A DNA stretch of 64,000 bases from Trissonchulus latispiculum (taxonomy: Eukaryota > Nematoda > Enoplea > Enoplida > Ironidae): NCBI GenBank assembly GCA_030248195.1, contig JASAND010006872.1:1-64000 (forward strand), in the 5' to 3' direction. Positions 1 to 11,159 of this stretch are shown in pieces. The position numbers were made by a program, and so were the translations under genes. The stretch's first letter is position 1. The number at the start of each line of letters is the position of its first letter. The notes under the pieces are model-generated. The model had not been told where the DNA came from. It saw only the letters and a program-made list of their open reading frames with translations, and did not search any database.

Positions 1-35
1 CGCCGTCAAAGTCCGCGTTGTACGGCGTTGTCACA
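1..35 (-). CDS. POLR2A: RPB1 exon 11 (partial, catalytic NADFDGD)
   Basis: After a TTTTCAG acceptor the reverse strand reads (S)[11 protein letters not shown] and is cut by the window edge. The aspartates of NADFDGD hold the catalytic magnesium; two of the three are visible (D492, D494). Confidence 0.92.
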
Positions 36-3000
36 CTGAAAACAACCACAACGCAACATACAACCATACATAAAACAGAGTACCCAAGACTTCCCAACAA
101 CATGAAAATTGTGTAAACATTTAAATTAAAGAAAAACTTAACATTTATCAAGAACTGTAGGCTATTTTTTTACAGGGGTGGAAATCGCCCTAGCCCCGGG
201 ATTCTCTTGAGGATTTTTTAGAAGCCCAAATTTTTGCCAAATATTCAAAACTTTTCCGGCGTCGCCGAAGATTTCTTCACACGGCTATTTTTAGCTTAAA
301 TCCAGGCTGTCTGACAGCTGAAAACACGCCAAACATTTATTTTGCAAACAAAATCCCCCCAAAAAAATCCCCTCGGGAAAAATTCCTGAACTATGACGTA
401 CCTGAGATTAAGTCTGAAGGTGGACCAGGGTAGGACATTGACCCTGTGCCCCATCATGGACATCTTGTGGAGGGTCGGCTGACGATTGAATATGATGATG
501 TCATCATCCCGCATGTGACGCTCAACCTAAAAACACAGAGAAACTGTACAAATAGGGCAAAAGGAAACAAGCATTTACATGATGTAATATTTTAACAAAC
601 AACAAATACTGCAATAAGACGTTCACTTTTTCTACATGAAAAGTTCTCGTATGTCTTAAAATTTCACAAAGAAAGATGAGAAAAAGTACGTAGTAGAACT
701 ACGTACGTACATGGAACGGTTTACGTGTTGTAAGTGTATACCTTATATCCAGGCTGCAAGTGTAGATCCGAGGATTTTGGATGATAACGGAGGTCAATAC
801 GGACACCGTTATCACGAATGATGAATTTGGCACCGGGGTACTGATTGTCACCGCGATTCACCAACTCTTGCAGTCTAAACAACATATATAATCACAGCAA
901 AACATAAATTGGACAAAAGATCAAAGCTGGCGTACAATTAACGGTTGAAGTCATCATTTCAAATATTCGAAAAACAAAAGCGGCACAATCCTGAACTGTG
1001 CAGGAGAATTTCAAGGGTAATTCTGATATTTGAAATTTCTAAATCTGGGACAAAGCAATGAGCAAAAAGAAAGTTTGCAGTCGCATGAAAAATAATACAG
1101 TCAGTCAGTCAGTCAGTCAGAAAAACAACAACATTTAACTAACCAATAAAGGTTAATCTGTAATCGTTAACAATGACGCTACCTACTTATACGTTAAAAA
1201 TGGGAAAATGTTCACCCACTTGTATTTATTGAAGGGGGTGACAATCTCAGGGAAGGTCAGATTTTGGGCAATGGTCCGGGGGACCCCGACCTGGTCAATG
1301 GCCAGATTTGGATCCGGAGTGATGACCGTCCGGGCGGAGAAGTCCACCCGTTTGCCCATCAGATTCCCTCGAATCCGACCCTCCTTCCCCTTCAGACGCT
1401 GTTTCACGGACTTCAGCGGGCGACCCGATTTCTGTGTAGCCTGAAAGCCAGAAAACGAGACCACTTAAACACTTCAAAAACGCAAAAAACGTTCTTTGCA
1501 AACTGTACCGACTCAAGCTACAAGTAACAAAAATGCTCCGCACAAAAGAGGATAATATGTGGTGCTGGCTGTATCGTATATATCCTTTAAATATCCTTTA
1601 AATATATAATAAATATAAATAGGTATATATATCCTTTAAATTCCGGTTGAAGAAGTAAAGACAAAAGTTTCATGGGCACGTGACGTTATTTGGCACAGCA
1701 AATATTGGTGGATGGTTCCATGTCAAAAGTTGCTCAGCTCACTTAGGGCTTTCATTTGATACCAAATTTGACCACTTTTGAAAAATTTTATTTTTGACCG
1801 AAAATCGCCTAAGTCCCCACCCCACCCCACCCCACCACAGCACTCTACAGCCACTTTGAGCATGCAGTTCTATGACAAAAGTTGCTCAGCTCACTTAGGG
1901 CTTTCATTTGGTACCAAATTTGACCACTTTTGAAAAATTTTATTTTCGACCACTTGACCCCCCACCCGACTGACCCTTCAAACGGCAAAGTGGAACCAGC
2001 CCAGCAAAATAGGTACGTCCCGTACAAATAGGTACGGTACGTACGGATACCGGGAATGTGCTGGGCATACCAGAAAACCCCTATAGACAAAGTTTTGAGA
2101 GGCCAGGTAGAGCCTACTATGGACCTCCAGGAAGCGGTTTCCGACATGACCCTCCAGACGGCAAAGTGGAACCAGCCCAGCAAGATGGGTGGGTCTGACA
2201 GTAAAACTGACTGCGGGAATCGATTCTCCGTGCCAGAAAACCATTGTATGGAAGATTTGAGCGTTCAAAGTTAAATAGATAGCGAGAAATTTCGATTTTT
2301 CATTTTTCGAATTTTCGCCATCTTTGACGGGCCACTGTGGTCGCTAGGGAAGTGATAGAGAAACGTAACCTGGACCGTTAGTTAGTTCAATATATGTAAT
2401 TTCTGAATATAAAAAGAAATCAGCTCCAGCTCGTAACGTTCGACCTGAGCGATGACCACAAAAATGGTCACTTTTCGCTATGAGCCGACTTTGCGGCGCC
2501 ACTGCGGCGCAAAAAAAGTTGTGATTCTTAAATTCTTTAGAGGGTACTACTAGACCCCATAGCCCTTTAGGTTGGCCCACCGCTGCAGATCACGTGAAAG
2601 CGGCGAACATTATGTACAATACAACCATCAAATAGGAGAAACCGAAAAAAAAACATCGCCGCCATAATCGGTCCGGGGCGCAACTTTTTAACGGTAATTG
2701 ATACGGGGCTGAAACTTCACAGACATACTAAACTCGATGTGCTCTACAATTTGCGCATGAAATCTGCGCAGGATCTGCGCAGGATTTTGCGCAGCTTCTG
2801 CGCAGCTTATTTTACACTGTCTCCAGCCACTTTTCACACATATTATAGGGGTCGCGGCCGCGACCCCTATGATATACTGTTGTACAAGACAAGCATGAAT
2901 GCATATATTAAAGTGTGACAGTGGCAAGCTCTCTGTTATTAAACAATCTCTCCAGGGGCCGATGTTAGCAACGTCTTAACCCGGGTTAGGGGGGTCCATT

Positions 3001-6000
3001 TTTGGGTCATTTTTTCGACTTTCTCCGATCTCACTGATTTTCACATATTTTAGTGTTAAAATGGTATATTTTAAAGAGTTTTTAAAATTAAAGTCGTAGG
3101 TCCTACGGTTGTCGAGTAATTTCACCTCAAAGTTGAGATTTCATGTGTTAAACATAGGAAATTTAAAAAGTTGTCTTTTTTTCGCGTGCGCCAAAAAATC
3201 TCCCGACAAACGTTGATGAATCTGGACAAATTATCCATTAAAATAACGCTAGAATGTTAAACTGCGGTACCCTGGAATTAGAATTTTAATTTAGGCCTTA
3301 AAAATTTTTAATTATATAATTTTTAAACAATTAAAATTTAACACGAATTGAACATCAAGTCAAATTTTAATGCTTCAAAAATTAATTAAAATTTTTTAAG
3401 GCCTAAATTAAAATTCTAATTCCAGGGTAGCGCAGTTTAACATTTTAGCGTTATTTTAATGTATAATTTATCCAGATTCATCAACGTTTGTCGGGAGATT
3501 TTTTGGCGCACGCGAAAAATGACAACTTTTTAAATTTCCTATGTTTAACATTAACACACGAAATCTCAAGTTTGAAGTGAAACTCCTCGACAACCGTAGG
3601 ACTTACGACTTTAATTTCAAAAACTCGTTAAAATATACCATTTGGACACTAAAATATGTGAAAATCAGCGAGATCGGAGAAAGTCGAAAAAATGACCCAA
3701 AAATGGACCCCCCCTTAAAAGTCGCTATACCGGGTTAACTTCAAGTGTTAAAGAGCAAAATTAACCCGGATTAGCGACTTAACCCGGGTTTCGACGTCGA
3801 TAACATCGGCCCCAGAAGACATATGTACGTACTGTGTCATGAAACTTTGCCGTTTTCTCTACAGTACAAAACTCCACAAACGTAAAGTACACTAAGAAGT
3901 GTGCTACCTTAGGCATATTGGGTATGTCATTGTCAACGAAGGTGGCCACATGGAACTGCAGCATTCGGACGTCCTCTGCGATCACGTGGGCGGCCGCTCC
4001 GTTCTGTTCATTCCGACGCAGATTGTTGTTGGCCTTCACAATATCCGCCAGTTTATGCGTCAAATCGTCCTGCATGAATAAATCGTCCAAATAAACAAAC
4101 ACAGCTATAACATTATTACCATACAATAATCTCTAACACACAAAAAACTGGACCCTAAAAGACCTCAGCAAAGGCTGATTATTCTCAAAACATTTTGTTA
4201 CAAGAGCCATAAAAGAGCAAGTATATAAATGAGGAAATATTTCGGAAATGAGGAAATATACCTGATTTCGGGCGGATCCGAACATGACGACAGCGGGTCG
4301 GACGGCGAGCGGAGGGACGGGGAGGACCTGGACAATCATCCAGTCCGGTCGGGCAAACCGAGGGTCCATACCCAGAATCAGACACTCCTCATTCGTCACA
4401 CCCTAAGATACATAAGCAGACACGGAACTGACATAAACATTCAAATTCTCAGCAAAAACAAAGAATGTTATTGTAGTAATCGGTAGACTCACAACACAAG
4501 TACACAATACGTTGAACGGGTGTACATAAGCACCGCCAGTGTGATACAAGAAAAAGCTCTCAACATTTGGCTTATCCCTAGCGGGCTTCGGCGATCTCCC
4601 CCCCCCCATTCGAAGAGCCCCCCATAAATTCCGACCTCTCCCCCATAACCGCAAAAATTGCCGAATTTTACCATTATTACCCTAAATTTTCAAAGATTTT
4701 TCCGGCCTCGCCGGATTTTTGACCTAAATTTTCGCTATTTTGGCTTAAAAACTCCTAAAATTAGTCATTTTTTAGCGATTTTTAGCAGTTTGTACACAAA
4801 AGACCCCCAAAAATTCGAAAAAATTTTCTAAAAATATACCCCCCATTCTGGGTGAACCCCCCATCGATGGGGGGCATGAATAAGGAAAATTATTTGGACA
4901 TACCCGACTATCTGTTACCTATTTAAATGAAGCCCCCCCTATAAAAAATTGCCAAGGGATAAGCTAGCACATAGACATAGTACATATTTATAACAAACAT
5001 AGAACGATTCCATAATATTGTATAAATGGTACTTCAATAATTTAGATCCACCCGACCCTACCCGTAAGAAGTTTGAACGTCAATTTACGGTTACTTCGGG
5101 CCCCTAGAAACAATGTAATGAATGCTGGGGTGGGGGTGGGGGCGGGGCCCTTCAAGATGGTTGGGTTATGGAACTGCCTGTTTACAAAAGTTAGTTATAT
5201 AATGCAGCTAAAGTACCTTGAAAATTTCCAGAACCCTCTCAGCGGGCACCGTGATCTTTCGTTCCTGGGTGTCCTCGTTCACGTTTTTTCCCTTCCACTC
5301 CGCGATCAGATCCAGACCGGAGCGACGCAGCTTCGGCTGATAGCGACCGCATCCACCGTGACCCTGAAACACAAACAAACAATGACAATACCATAACTAG
5401 AGCTGCACCGGACAGGGGCGGCCTGAAAAATTGAGGCCTCCATCCAAAATTGTCAAATAGTTTCTTAAAAATTCAAATTTTGTTATAATTTCAGGCGTAG
5501 AGAAGATCCCAAAAATTTTGACAAAATAAAACAATTGTTGTTCTGCAAAATTTTGGCCCCAGTAAGTACCAACTCAGATTTTAGCTACGATATGTATGAT
5601 ACAGGAATGAAGCCAGCAAAGGTGGACGGATATCTACCTTCTTCTTGGTCTCTTCCAGGGCAATATCCTCTGTGTTGGGCGGATCCGTGTCCAGCTCGAT
5701 CTCGTCTCCGCCCTCGCAGACCGCCTTGGACTTGGCCACGTCATAGATGTGCGCCAGACGCTTACGACCATTACCCTTAGTCTTGCTCAGGATGTCCTTC
5801 ACTTTCGGATGATCCTACAAGTAGACACAACACTCAGAAACAAATGAAGGAAAATAAAATTATATAAATCTGCGTGTAGTAAAAAATAAGCATCTAGTTT
5901 ACAAACTGGCGAAGTACGTAGCGAGAATGGGTTGCCGCTGTTTTACCGTTTATTTGTAGGTACATCCCCCCAAAAAAGGTATTTGGAAAATCCAAACTAT

Positions 6001-8619
6001 GCGAATTCATATTTTCCACAGCGAGAGATCTCATGTGAGTGCCCTGACTTATTTTGACGGGGGGGGCCCCACTAGGCAACCTCCCCCCCCCATGAAAAGC
6101 CCCCCATAAATTTTGACCTCCCCTCATAACCCAAAAATTGCCAGATTCCACCATTTTCCCCTAAATTTTCAAAAAAGAACCGGAAAGATGCGTATTTATT
6201 ATCAGAAATAACTGATATCTTCTACTCACGGCTAAAAACTTGTCCGGAACTTTACGCAGAGCTCCGAAAAAAGTTGGGTAATTTTCAAAAAAGTGCGGAA
6301 TTTCGCAGATTTTTCGAAAAAACACAGGTGGGGCAACTTTGAATGCCTAAAAATCAGCCAGTGCCATATTCACCATCTTATTTTAAAAAGTCACGAAATT
6401 CGTTTTTTCGTTAAGTTTGGCCATTTTTTCACCTTCTGCCGAAACTCAATTTCCATACATTCTGACGATTTGGTCCTATTACCACTTTTTATCTACGCAA
6501 CAAGAGCTTTCACCCATCAGGGTATTTTTACCTGCCTTCCCCGAAATTGACCTCTCCCACAATGCCTTCCCCCCGGGACCTTTTGGGGGCCCAAATTTTT
6601 GCCAAAATAAGCAAATTTTCAAAAGTTTTCCGGCTGCACCGGACATTTCGTCGTAAAAATGTATATTTTTAGCTTATATCCTGGCATCTTTGAGAACTTT
6701 TTGCCTTTCTAAAAATACGCCAAAAATACCAATTTTTAGCTCATTTTTGCAAAAAAATCCCCCCGGGCCCGAGCCCCTCCCCCACGAAAAAAACCTAAAA
6801 ATACTCTGACCCACATTGGGGGGGCGGCTTCCGTCGCGTTCAATTTTGATCATTTTGCAGCAACATCAGGGCGTCGAGTGCTGTCGCACACCGCACCGGG
6901 GGGATGGGAGGAGCGGCAATCCAATAATGATACATGGGCTTTTTCGCGTCAAGTCAACTCGTCTCGATCGATCGCGAAAAGGTTCTTACAGCTGCATACA
7001 AAGCACATGTACGTACATGTAAATAATATATGTATGTATGTGTAAATGCAACTTAGACGACTGCAATAGTCTATACGCATGCACGAACCTTATCCACCAA
7101 GAGTTTAGAGCAATAGAAGCAGACACAGCGAAGGAGTTTCACGGTTTTGTTGAAGAAGCCGATGTGGTAGACGGGGCGGGCCAGTTCCAGATGGGCGAAG
7201 TGGCCCGGACAGTCGCTCATGGCGCCCGCGCACGTCTGACAGCGACCGCTGCAACAACAACAACAACAACAGTTGCAACAAGTCGGTACGTATATATTAT
7301 ATATATACGCATACTGCGAAAGACACCACTTTAATCGAATCAATTTCTAGTATACTCTTCCTATAGGTCGTCAAATGTCAACATTTAGTACGTACGTATT
7401 GCTGTCTGTCTGCCATACCTATATTTTACACGATTACTTTCGTAGCATTCAGTAACACTTTGTCTAACCTATAAAAATTTCCAAACTCAGTCTTTCAAGT
7501 GATTCCAACAAGGGTTCAGAAAATTCTTTACTTTCTGGAGGGAGTATTGTCTGTCCTCTCATGGCATCGACATTTTATGTGCGCTTGAGGACAAAACGGA
7601 TTTTCATAGGCACAACCCTCCATTCCACGTATACGTATATACGTATATAACACAGGACTGGCTTTGTAGCTCAAACTTTACTACGAAGCAGACTAGCAGC
7701 ACCAGATCCAGAACGTCCTGCAGCTTCGTCACACGTTGGACAGGATATTATGGAACTTACCTTATCTGATTCCACTCAAGCCTCCGCCAACAATTTTAAG
7801 AATCAACTTACGCCCTGTCAATGCAACCTTGTCTGGGATCCATCAGACCGCCCAGCTTGGGCTTCCCACCTTCATACACTTCTGAATATTCAATCTCTCC
7901 CACGGACATGCGACGCTGAAACAAACAACCAACAACCAATGCAAGCTGATAAAAGACAGCAAGCACGCAAGCAGGAGCCTACGTTTACATTACGTGTATG
8001 TAACACTAGAACATTACCCCTATATATATACGTATATATATCTGGGTTTTTTTACTGGGGGGGGTGCGCCCCCCACTTTTTGGGTTCCCCACCCACTCGA
8101 CCCCTTCCCCCACTTTTTTGCACCCCCACTCACTATAAGGTGCCCAGAAAATGCCAAATCTTAAGGATTTTTGGTCAAAATTTTCAAAAATTTTCCGGCT
8201 CCGCCTATTTTAGTACTCAAACTCAATTTTTGAGCACTTTTAAGCATAGTTATAGCAGTATATGTAGAAAACAGGCTATTTTTACTGCATTTTTAGCGAT
8301 TTTAGACAACTTTAGATTCCCCCCACTATATAGTTGGGGGGGGGGCGCACCCCCCCCCCCACTCTCCCCACGCTCACTTTTTTCGACTAGAAAAAGCCCA
8401 GTATATATACCTATATATATAATTGCCGCTGCTGAAAAAACAGTATATATTTAAAAAAAGCTATACAAATAATAAAAATTATAAAAAAGTTCTCTTCAGT
8501 CACATGAAAAATACAATAAGATCGTAGCTGAAACATACAATTTCATCAGGGCTGAGAATCCCAAATTGGACCCGTTTGACCTCCCGAAGGGGAGCTCGAG
8601 ACGAATCATGAGACATCAT
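1..8619 (-). CDS. POLR2A: RNA polymerase II largest subunit RPB1, 5' part (11 exons, gene continues past left edge)
   Basis: Largest, catalytic subunit of nuclear RNA polymerase II, which makes mRNA. Exons on the minus strand, in transcription order: 8619-8539, 7915-7812, 7248-7089, 5814-5638, 5363-5217, 4402-4262, 4069-3908, 1440-1220, 874-742, 526-402, 35-1. Each junction has AG before and GT after, and all phases agree, giving about 495 codons with no stop. Visible family signatures are [13 protein letters not shown], the clamp-core zinc ligands (C65, C68, C75, H78; C105, C108, C148, C179), [34 protein letters not shown] and, at the edge, NADFDG of the magnesium-binding active site. Numbering stays close to yeast and human RPB1, so nothing appears to be missing. 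The start is the first or second of two adjacent ATGs (8619 or 8616). The rest of the protein, including the CTD heptads, lies outside the window. Function follows from the family; exon borders are my reading. Confidence 0.97.
175..395. repeat. CCGG-hairpin C/G-tract repeat in RPB1 intron 10
   Basis: Carries 'gcccaaatttttgccaaa', a near-palindromic CCGGCgtcGCCG core, 'ctatttttagcttaaatcc' and C-rich ends. The same order of blocks recurs at 6528-6808, 8880-8985, 10607-10980 and 35234-35588. Degenerate copy; no target duplication seen. Confidence 0.6.
402..526 (-). CDS. POLR2A: RPB1 exon 10
   Basis: [20 protein letters not shown] then [20 protein letters not shown], ending two bases into a Ser codon before GTACGT. 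The RQPTLH motif precedes the catalytic loop. Confidence 0.95.
742..874 (-). CDS. POLR2A: RPB1 exon 9
   Basis: Completes the split codon and reads [20 protein letters not shown] through [11 protein letters not shown], with GTATAC as donor. Too short and fragmented to show as a long open frame, but it aligns without gaps to animal RPB1. Confidence 0.94.
1220..1440 (-). CDS. POLR2A: RPB1 exon 8
   Basis: Begins [20 protein letters not shown] and includes [20 protein letters not shown] and EIVTPFNKY. It leaves AA of a split Lys codon before GTGGGT. Highly conserved active-site-proximal region. Confidence 0.95.
1690..2260. repeat. Locally duplicated segments in RPB1 intron 7
   Basis: A block starting 'caaaagttgctcagctcact' occurs at about 1725 and again at about 1876, each followed by the same 60 bases. 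A second block ('ggcaaagtggaaccagccca') occurs at about 1984 and 2160. Imperfect tandem duplications in non-coding DNA, with no recognised element ends. The rest of 1441-2950 shows nothing coding. Confidence 0.6.
2760..2870. repeat. CTGCGCAG cluster and 26-bp perfect palindrome
   Basis: Four to five tandem variants of 'ctgcgcag' (2765-2810) are followed by a perfect palindrome at 2845-2870 centred on gcggccgc, with arms ATAGGGGTCGCGG. It lies inside RPB1 intron 7. Confidence 0.7.
2953..3815. mobile_element. Outer short transposon with TTAACCCGG words
   Basis: Ends match as inverted repeats: GGGGCCGATGTTA...AACCCGGGTTA on the left and its reverse complement on the right (3776-3813). The right side repeats the word TTAACCCGG three times. 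It is interrupted by the TTAA foldback at 2986-3718. No clean target duplication. Confidence 0.6.
2986..3718. mobile_element. TTAA-flanked foldback element (0.73 kb)
   Basis: The left arm, beginning GGGGGGTCCATTTTTGGGTC, is mirrored almost base for base by the right arm ending GGACCCCCCC, with a short AT-rich centre near 3300-3370. Flanked by TTAG on the left (probably a mutated TTAA) and TTAA on the right. TTAA targets are typical of the piggyBac and Kolobok superfamilies; which one is not decidable here. Non-coding. Confidence 0.8.
3908..4069 (-). CDS. POLR2A: RPB1 exon 7
   Basis: 54 codons from [15 protein letters not shown] through [17 protein letters not shown] to NDIPNMPK, donor AAG|GTAGCA. 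It follows a short 192-bp intron and precedes the largest intron (1441-3907). Confidence 0.95.
4262..4402 (-). CDS. POLR2A: RPB1 exon 6
   Basis: 47 codons: [20 protein letters not shown], then the [14 protein letters not shown] block and SARNQ. Donor CAG|GTATAT. The PVPP-VRP motif is diagnostic of RPB1. Confidence 0.95.
4569..4965. mobile_element. Short inverted-end element in RPB1 intron 5
   Basis: GGCTTATCCCT at the left pairs with AGGGATAAGC at the right. The interior is C-tract rich ('ccccccataaattccgacct') with a CCGGCctcGCCGG hairpin near 4701. Related sequence lies at 6050-6180 and 34798-35218. The rest of the intron is featureless. Confidence 0.55.
5217..5363 (-). CDS. POLR2A: RPB1 exon 5
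   Basis: 49 codons beginning [19 protein letters not shown] (last zinc ligand C179) and ending AERVLEIFK before GTACTT. Phase 0 at both ends. Confidence 0.94.
5638..5814 (-). CDS. POLR2A: RPB1 exon 4
   Basis: 59 codons starting [14 protein letters not shown] and containing AVCEGGDE with the third ligand of the second zinc site (C148). It ends EETKKK before GTAGAT. The acidic segment before EETKKK is the variable loop of this region. Confidence 0.94.
6050..6180. repeat. Fragment of C-tract element in RPB1 intron 3
   Basis: 'gccccccataaattttgacc' and 'aattgccagattccaccatt' match the interior of the element at 4569-4965. Both ends are missing. Confidence 0.5.
6528..6808. mobile_element. CAGGGTATTTTTA element in RPB1 intron 3
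   Basis: Left end CAGGGTATTTTTACC, right end CCTAAAAATACTCTG, C/G tracts inside, and a central CCGGCtgcaCCGG hairpin. Flanks read ACCCAT and ACCCAC, consistent with an approximately 5-bp target duplication. Confidence 0.65.
7089..7248 (-). CDS. POLR2A: RPB1 exon 3 (zinc-binding clamp)
   Basis: Completes the split codon, then reads [19 protein letters not shown] (Zn ligands C65, C68, C75, H78) and [16 protein letters not shown] (C105, C108). The acceptor lies directly after a TTG/CAA trinucleotide run in intron 2. Donor is AAG|GT. Confidence 0.95.
7812..7915 (-). CDS. POLR2A: RPB1 exon 2
   Basis: Begins after TTTCAG with [12 protein letters not shown], continues through [19 protein letters not shown], and leaves two bases of a split Ala codon before GTAAGT. 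The [10 protein letters not shown] block is invariant in RPB1. Confidence 0.94.
8042..8401. mobile_element. CTGGG...CCCAG C/G-tract element in RPB1 intron 1
   Basis: Inverted ends CTGGGTTTTTTTACT and CTAGAAAAAGCCCAG, with TATAT on both sides (8037-8041, 8402-8406). The flanks are TA-rich, so the duplication is weak evidence by itself. The interior has the CCGGCtccGCC motif and long C and G runs. Confidence 0.65.
8539..8619 (-). CDS. POLR2A: RPB1 exon 1 (start codon)
   Basis: 27 codons beginning [20 protein letters not shown] and ending SPDEI before a GTATGT donor. KRVQFG and LSPDE are the conserved RPB1 N-terminus. Phase 0 exit. Confidence 0.93.
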
Positions 8620-9700
8620 TTTAGTTCAATTAATTATGTAGATCCAGAGTCAGGCAGAACCTCATCAATAAATTGCTTACTGAACCACAGAAAGCCTGTC
8701 GAGTAACGACAGCTTCCACCAAGTCAGCAATTACAGAATATATTATGGATTAATTGCGTAAATGTATCAATATTTCCTTTGTCCAACTTAAGCGTTCCTG
8801 TAGACAAAAACGTATATAACAGGTTACATATATAACAGCGCAACTAACAAGTAAGTCACGTCACAGTAAGCCAGAAAGTGGTAACGGACATTTTAAAAAA
8901 TGTTCCGGTTTCGACTCGGTGATTTTTCCGTAAAAACGGCTATTTTTAGCTTAATCCAAGCATTTTTGAGAACGTTTTAATATAGCTCAATATAGCCTCC
9001 TATAATCCTGTTTTGTAATTTTTGTTAAGATGGTGAAAGTGAAATTACACATAGGTTAGCACAAACAAAAGCGCAATAGTAGACCTTGTTTGTGATATGG
9101 AACTCATGGGTTGATGCCCTTTATCACATCAATAACTAGGCCAAAACTAATGTCCGAACCACGCCTGTCTGGGAACCAAAACAACTCAAATTGTATAGTT
9201 TGTATCTCGAAATTGGCTGAACCAAGTTCCTTCGTATTTTGCTATGTGAATACAATGCATAGGGTCTACAAACGAGCAAAGTATATTATATAAGCGAAAT
9301 TAATTTTTTTGACCCATCGCGCTGAAGTCGGCATGTACCAGAAACTGACTGCGGGTGATTTTTTGTTAAAATGCTAACAAATAAAAAATCAATTTCGTAT
9401 TTTGTTACTGACGTCAGAACAGTAGCTAGAGCAAAACTATCGCCAAATTCGAGCTCAGTGACCTCGAAAACCCTTATACCCGTTTTTTTAAGGTTACCTG
9501 ATACTTCTGGGAGCCCAACCTGGTAACCAGCCAAGCCTGAACCGTCCGACCGTAAACGTGATTCCAGAAGTCAGTATTAGCCTATAGTTACCTAAAAACT
9601 AATGCCAAATTTGAATTCTGCGCATAGAAAACCCCCTAGGGCGTGTTTGTAACCACTTCATTCGCCAGCCACTCAGTTTATCGAAGTTCTAAGTTTCTCT
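8620..9700. other. Region upstream of RPB1; no gene seen
   Basis: AT-rich. It should contain the RPB1 promoter and 5' UTR but no core promoter motif stands out. 8880-8985 is a remnant of the CCGG-hairpin repeat ('ttccggtttcgactcggtga', 'cggctatttttagcttaatc'). Confidence 0.4.
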
Positions 9701-9706
9701 ACCAAA

Positions 9707-9820
9707 ATGCCTGGAAATACGTTATCACTCACAAACACGAACAACGGACAACAACAACAACAAGACAACGCTTTAGCGCCGCCAGGCCTCATACTGGACG
9801 CTGCCGGGGCCCATCAGTGA
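9707..9820 (+). CDS. Small ORF, 37 codons, unrecognised
   Basis: An ATG in good context (CCAAAATG) opens MPGNTLSLTNTN, followed by a five-Gln run (CAA repeats) and LAPPGLILDAAGAHQ before TGA. Base composition is richer in GC than the surroundings. No motif, signal peptide or neighbouring exon is evident. It could be a first exon, a transposon leader or chance. Confidence 0.15.
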   Translation: MPGNTLSLTNTNNGQQQQQDNALAPPGLILDAAGAHQ

Positions 9821-10292
9821 CCACTAAGCCATCGGCGGGATCAGTTGCCCTAAATGGAACACTAGGTTAGCGGTTTTCGCTTTTAAATACGTTATTTAGT
9901 GCGCTCTATCCAAAACTCGTGAGAAAGCGTTGCTAGCTGCTCTCTGGGATCCGATCCGCCACGGATTTTTGTTAAACCTTTAACAAAAAATCTCACATCT
10001 TCGTCTACTGCAGCTTACTGGTAGCAACGAAACTGGGGTGGTTTAAAGCGTATCCCGGCAAGACCAATCCATGGGTCCTCAAAGTAATTGATTTCGTTTA
10101 GTTTTGCGAAAGTTACAGCCAAAAAACCGAATTTTGATTTTTTTGTTAAGCTTGCTACATATAATTGTTATATAGTGAGTTTTTTACATTTTTCAAACCC
10201 CTACCCCACTTTTTTCGCCTGCCGCACCTATGGAGCTGCGAATACAGCAAATCCCGCAGCGTTTGAACGATCTTTATCAAACATATGGGGTT

Positions 10293-10387
10293 TGAAGTGG
10301 GCCCACATAAGTGGTACCCATTTACCGACCAACTAAGGATGGATAAGCTGGGTTGGCTAGAGCCCACGGCGAACCGATATAGCCAAG
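10293..10387 (-). mobile_element. Partial SINE copy (body only)
   Basis: The reverse strand reads 'tatcggttcgccgtgggctc', 'tagccaacccagcttatcc' and 'ggtcggtaaatgggtacca', matching the body of the SINE at 14574-14958. The tRNA-like head is absent. Confidence 0.75.
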
Positions 10388-10606
10388 GGAGGGAAAACCC
10401 ACATTTTCGGTTTTTGGCTGGAACTTTTTTATTATAAGGGCTAGCTGAGAACTTTATATACGATCATACTTGGCGTACTTAGACCTTTCTCTTAAGCCCG
10501 TTCGCACTTCTCTAGGTTGTACCGTTAGGCCGGTATAATGCAAAAAGTACCGGGGGGAAAACCCTATGGGGAAAACCCAAATAGGGGGGGAACCCACCCC
10601 CCCCAC

Positions 10607-10980
10607 CAGGGTATTTTTTACAGGGGGGGGGGCGGGGGGGCCCCCCGAAATTGACCTTCCCCCCGAAAATGCCTCCCCCCCCCCCGAAATCGCCCCTCCC
10701 GGAATTTTTTGGATGCCCAAATTTTTGCCAAAAACAGGCAAATTTTCAAAAATTTTTCGGCTTCGCCGAAGATTTTTTCGTAAAAATAGCTATTTTTAGC
10801 TTAAATCCTGGCATTTTTGAGAACTTTTAGCGTTTCACCATGCAAAATACGCCCAAAATACCATTTTTTGGCTCATTTATGCAAAAAATCTTTCCCCCCC
10901 CGCGAAAATTTCTTGCCCCCCCGGGCCCGGGGGGCCCCCCGGGAAGCCCACCCGACAAAAAATCCCTAAAAAATACCCTG
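10607..10980. mobile_element. CAGGGTATTTTTTA element
   Basis: Ends CAGGGTATTTTTTAC and CCTAAAAAATACCCTG are inverted repeats. Flanks CCCAC and CACAC differ at one of five bases. The interior has C/G runs and the cggcttcgccg hairpin followed by AGATTTTTTCGTAAAAATAG. Best-preserved copy of this family. Confidence 0.72.
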
Positions 10981-11159
10981 CACACAGGACTCAAAAATTA
11001 TCGTAGCGCTATTCTGACACGCCCGGTGTAAAATTCAACTCTTCTTTTGCTAGTATAATTCAAAAAACCCGATCTAAGTACCTTTTTTGAGTTTTCATGT
11101 GCCATTGAAAATGCAGCATCAAACGGACAGGTTTCATAAAGTTTAACACATAAACATAA

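Noticed and set aside
7750..8454. 234-codon open frame on the plus strand
   Set aside because: It runs antisense over RPB1 exon 2 and then through a C/G-tract transposon; no protein family resemblance.
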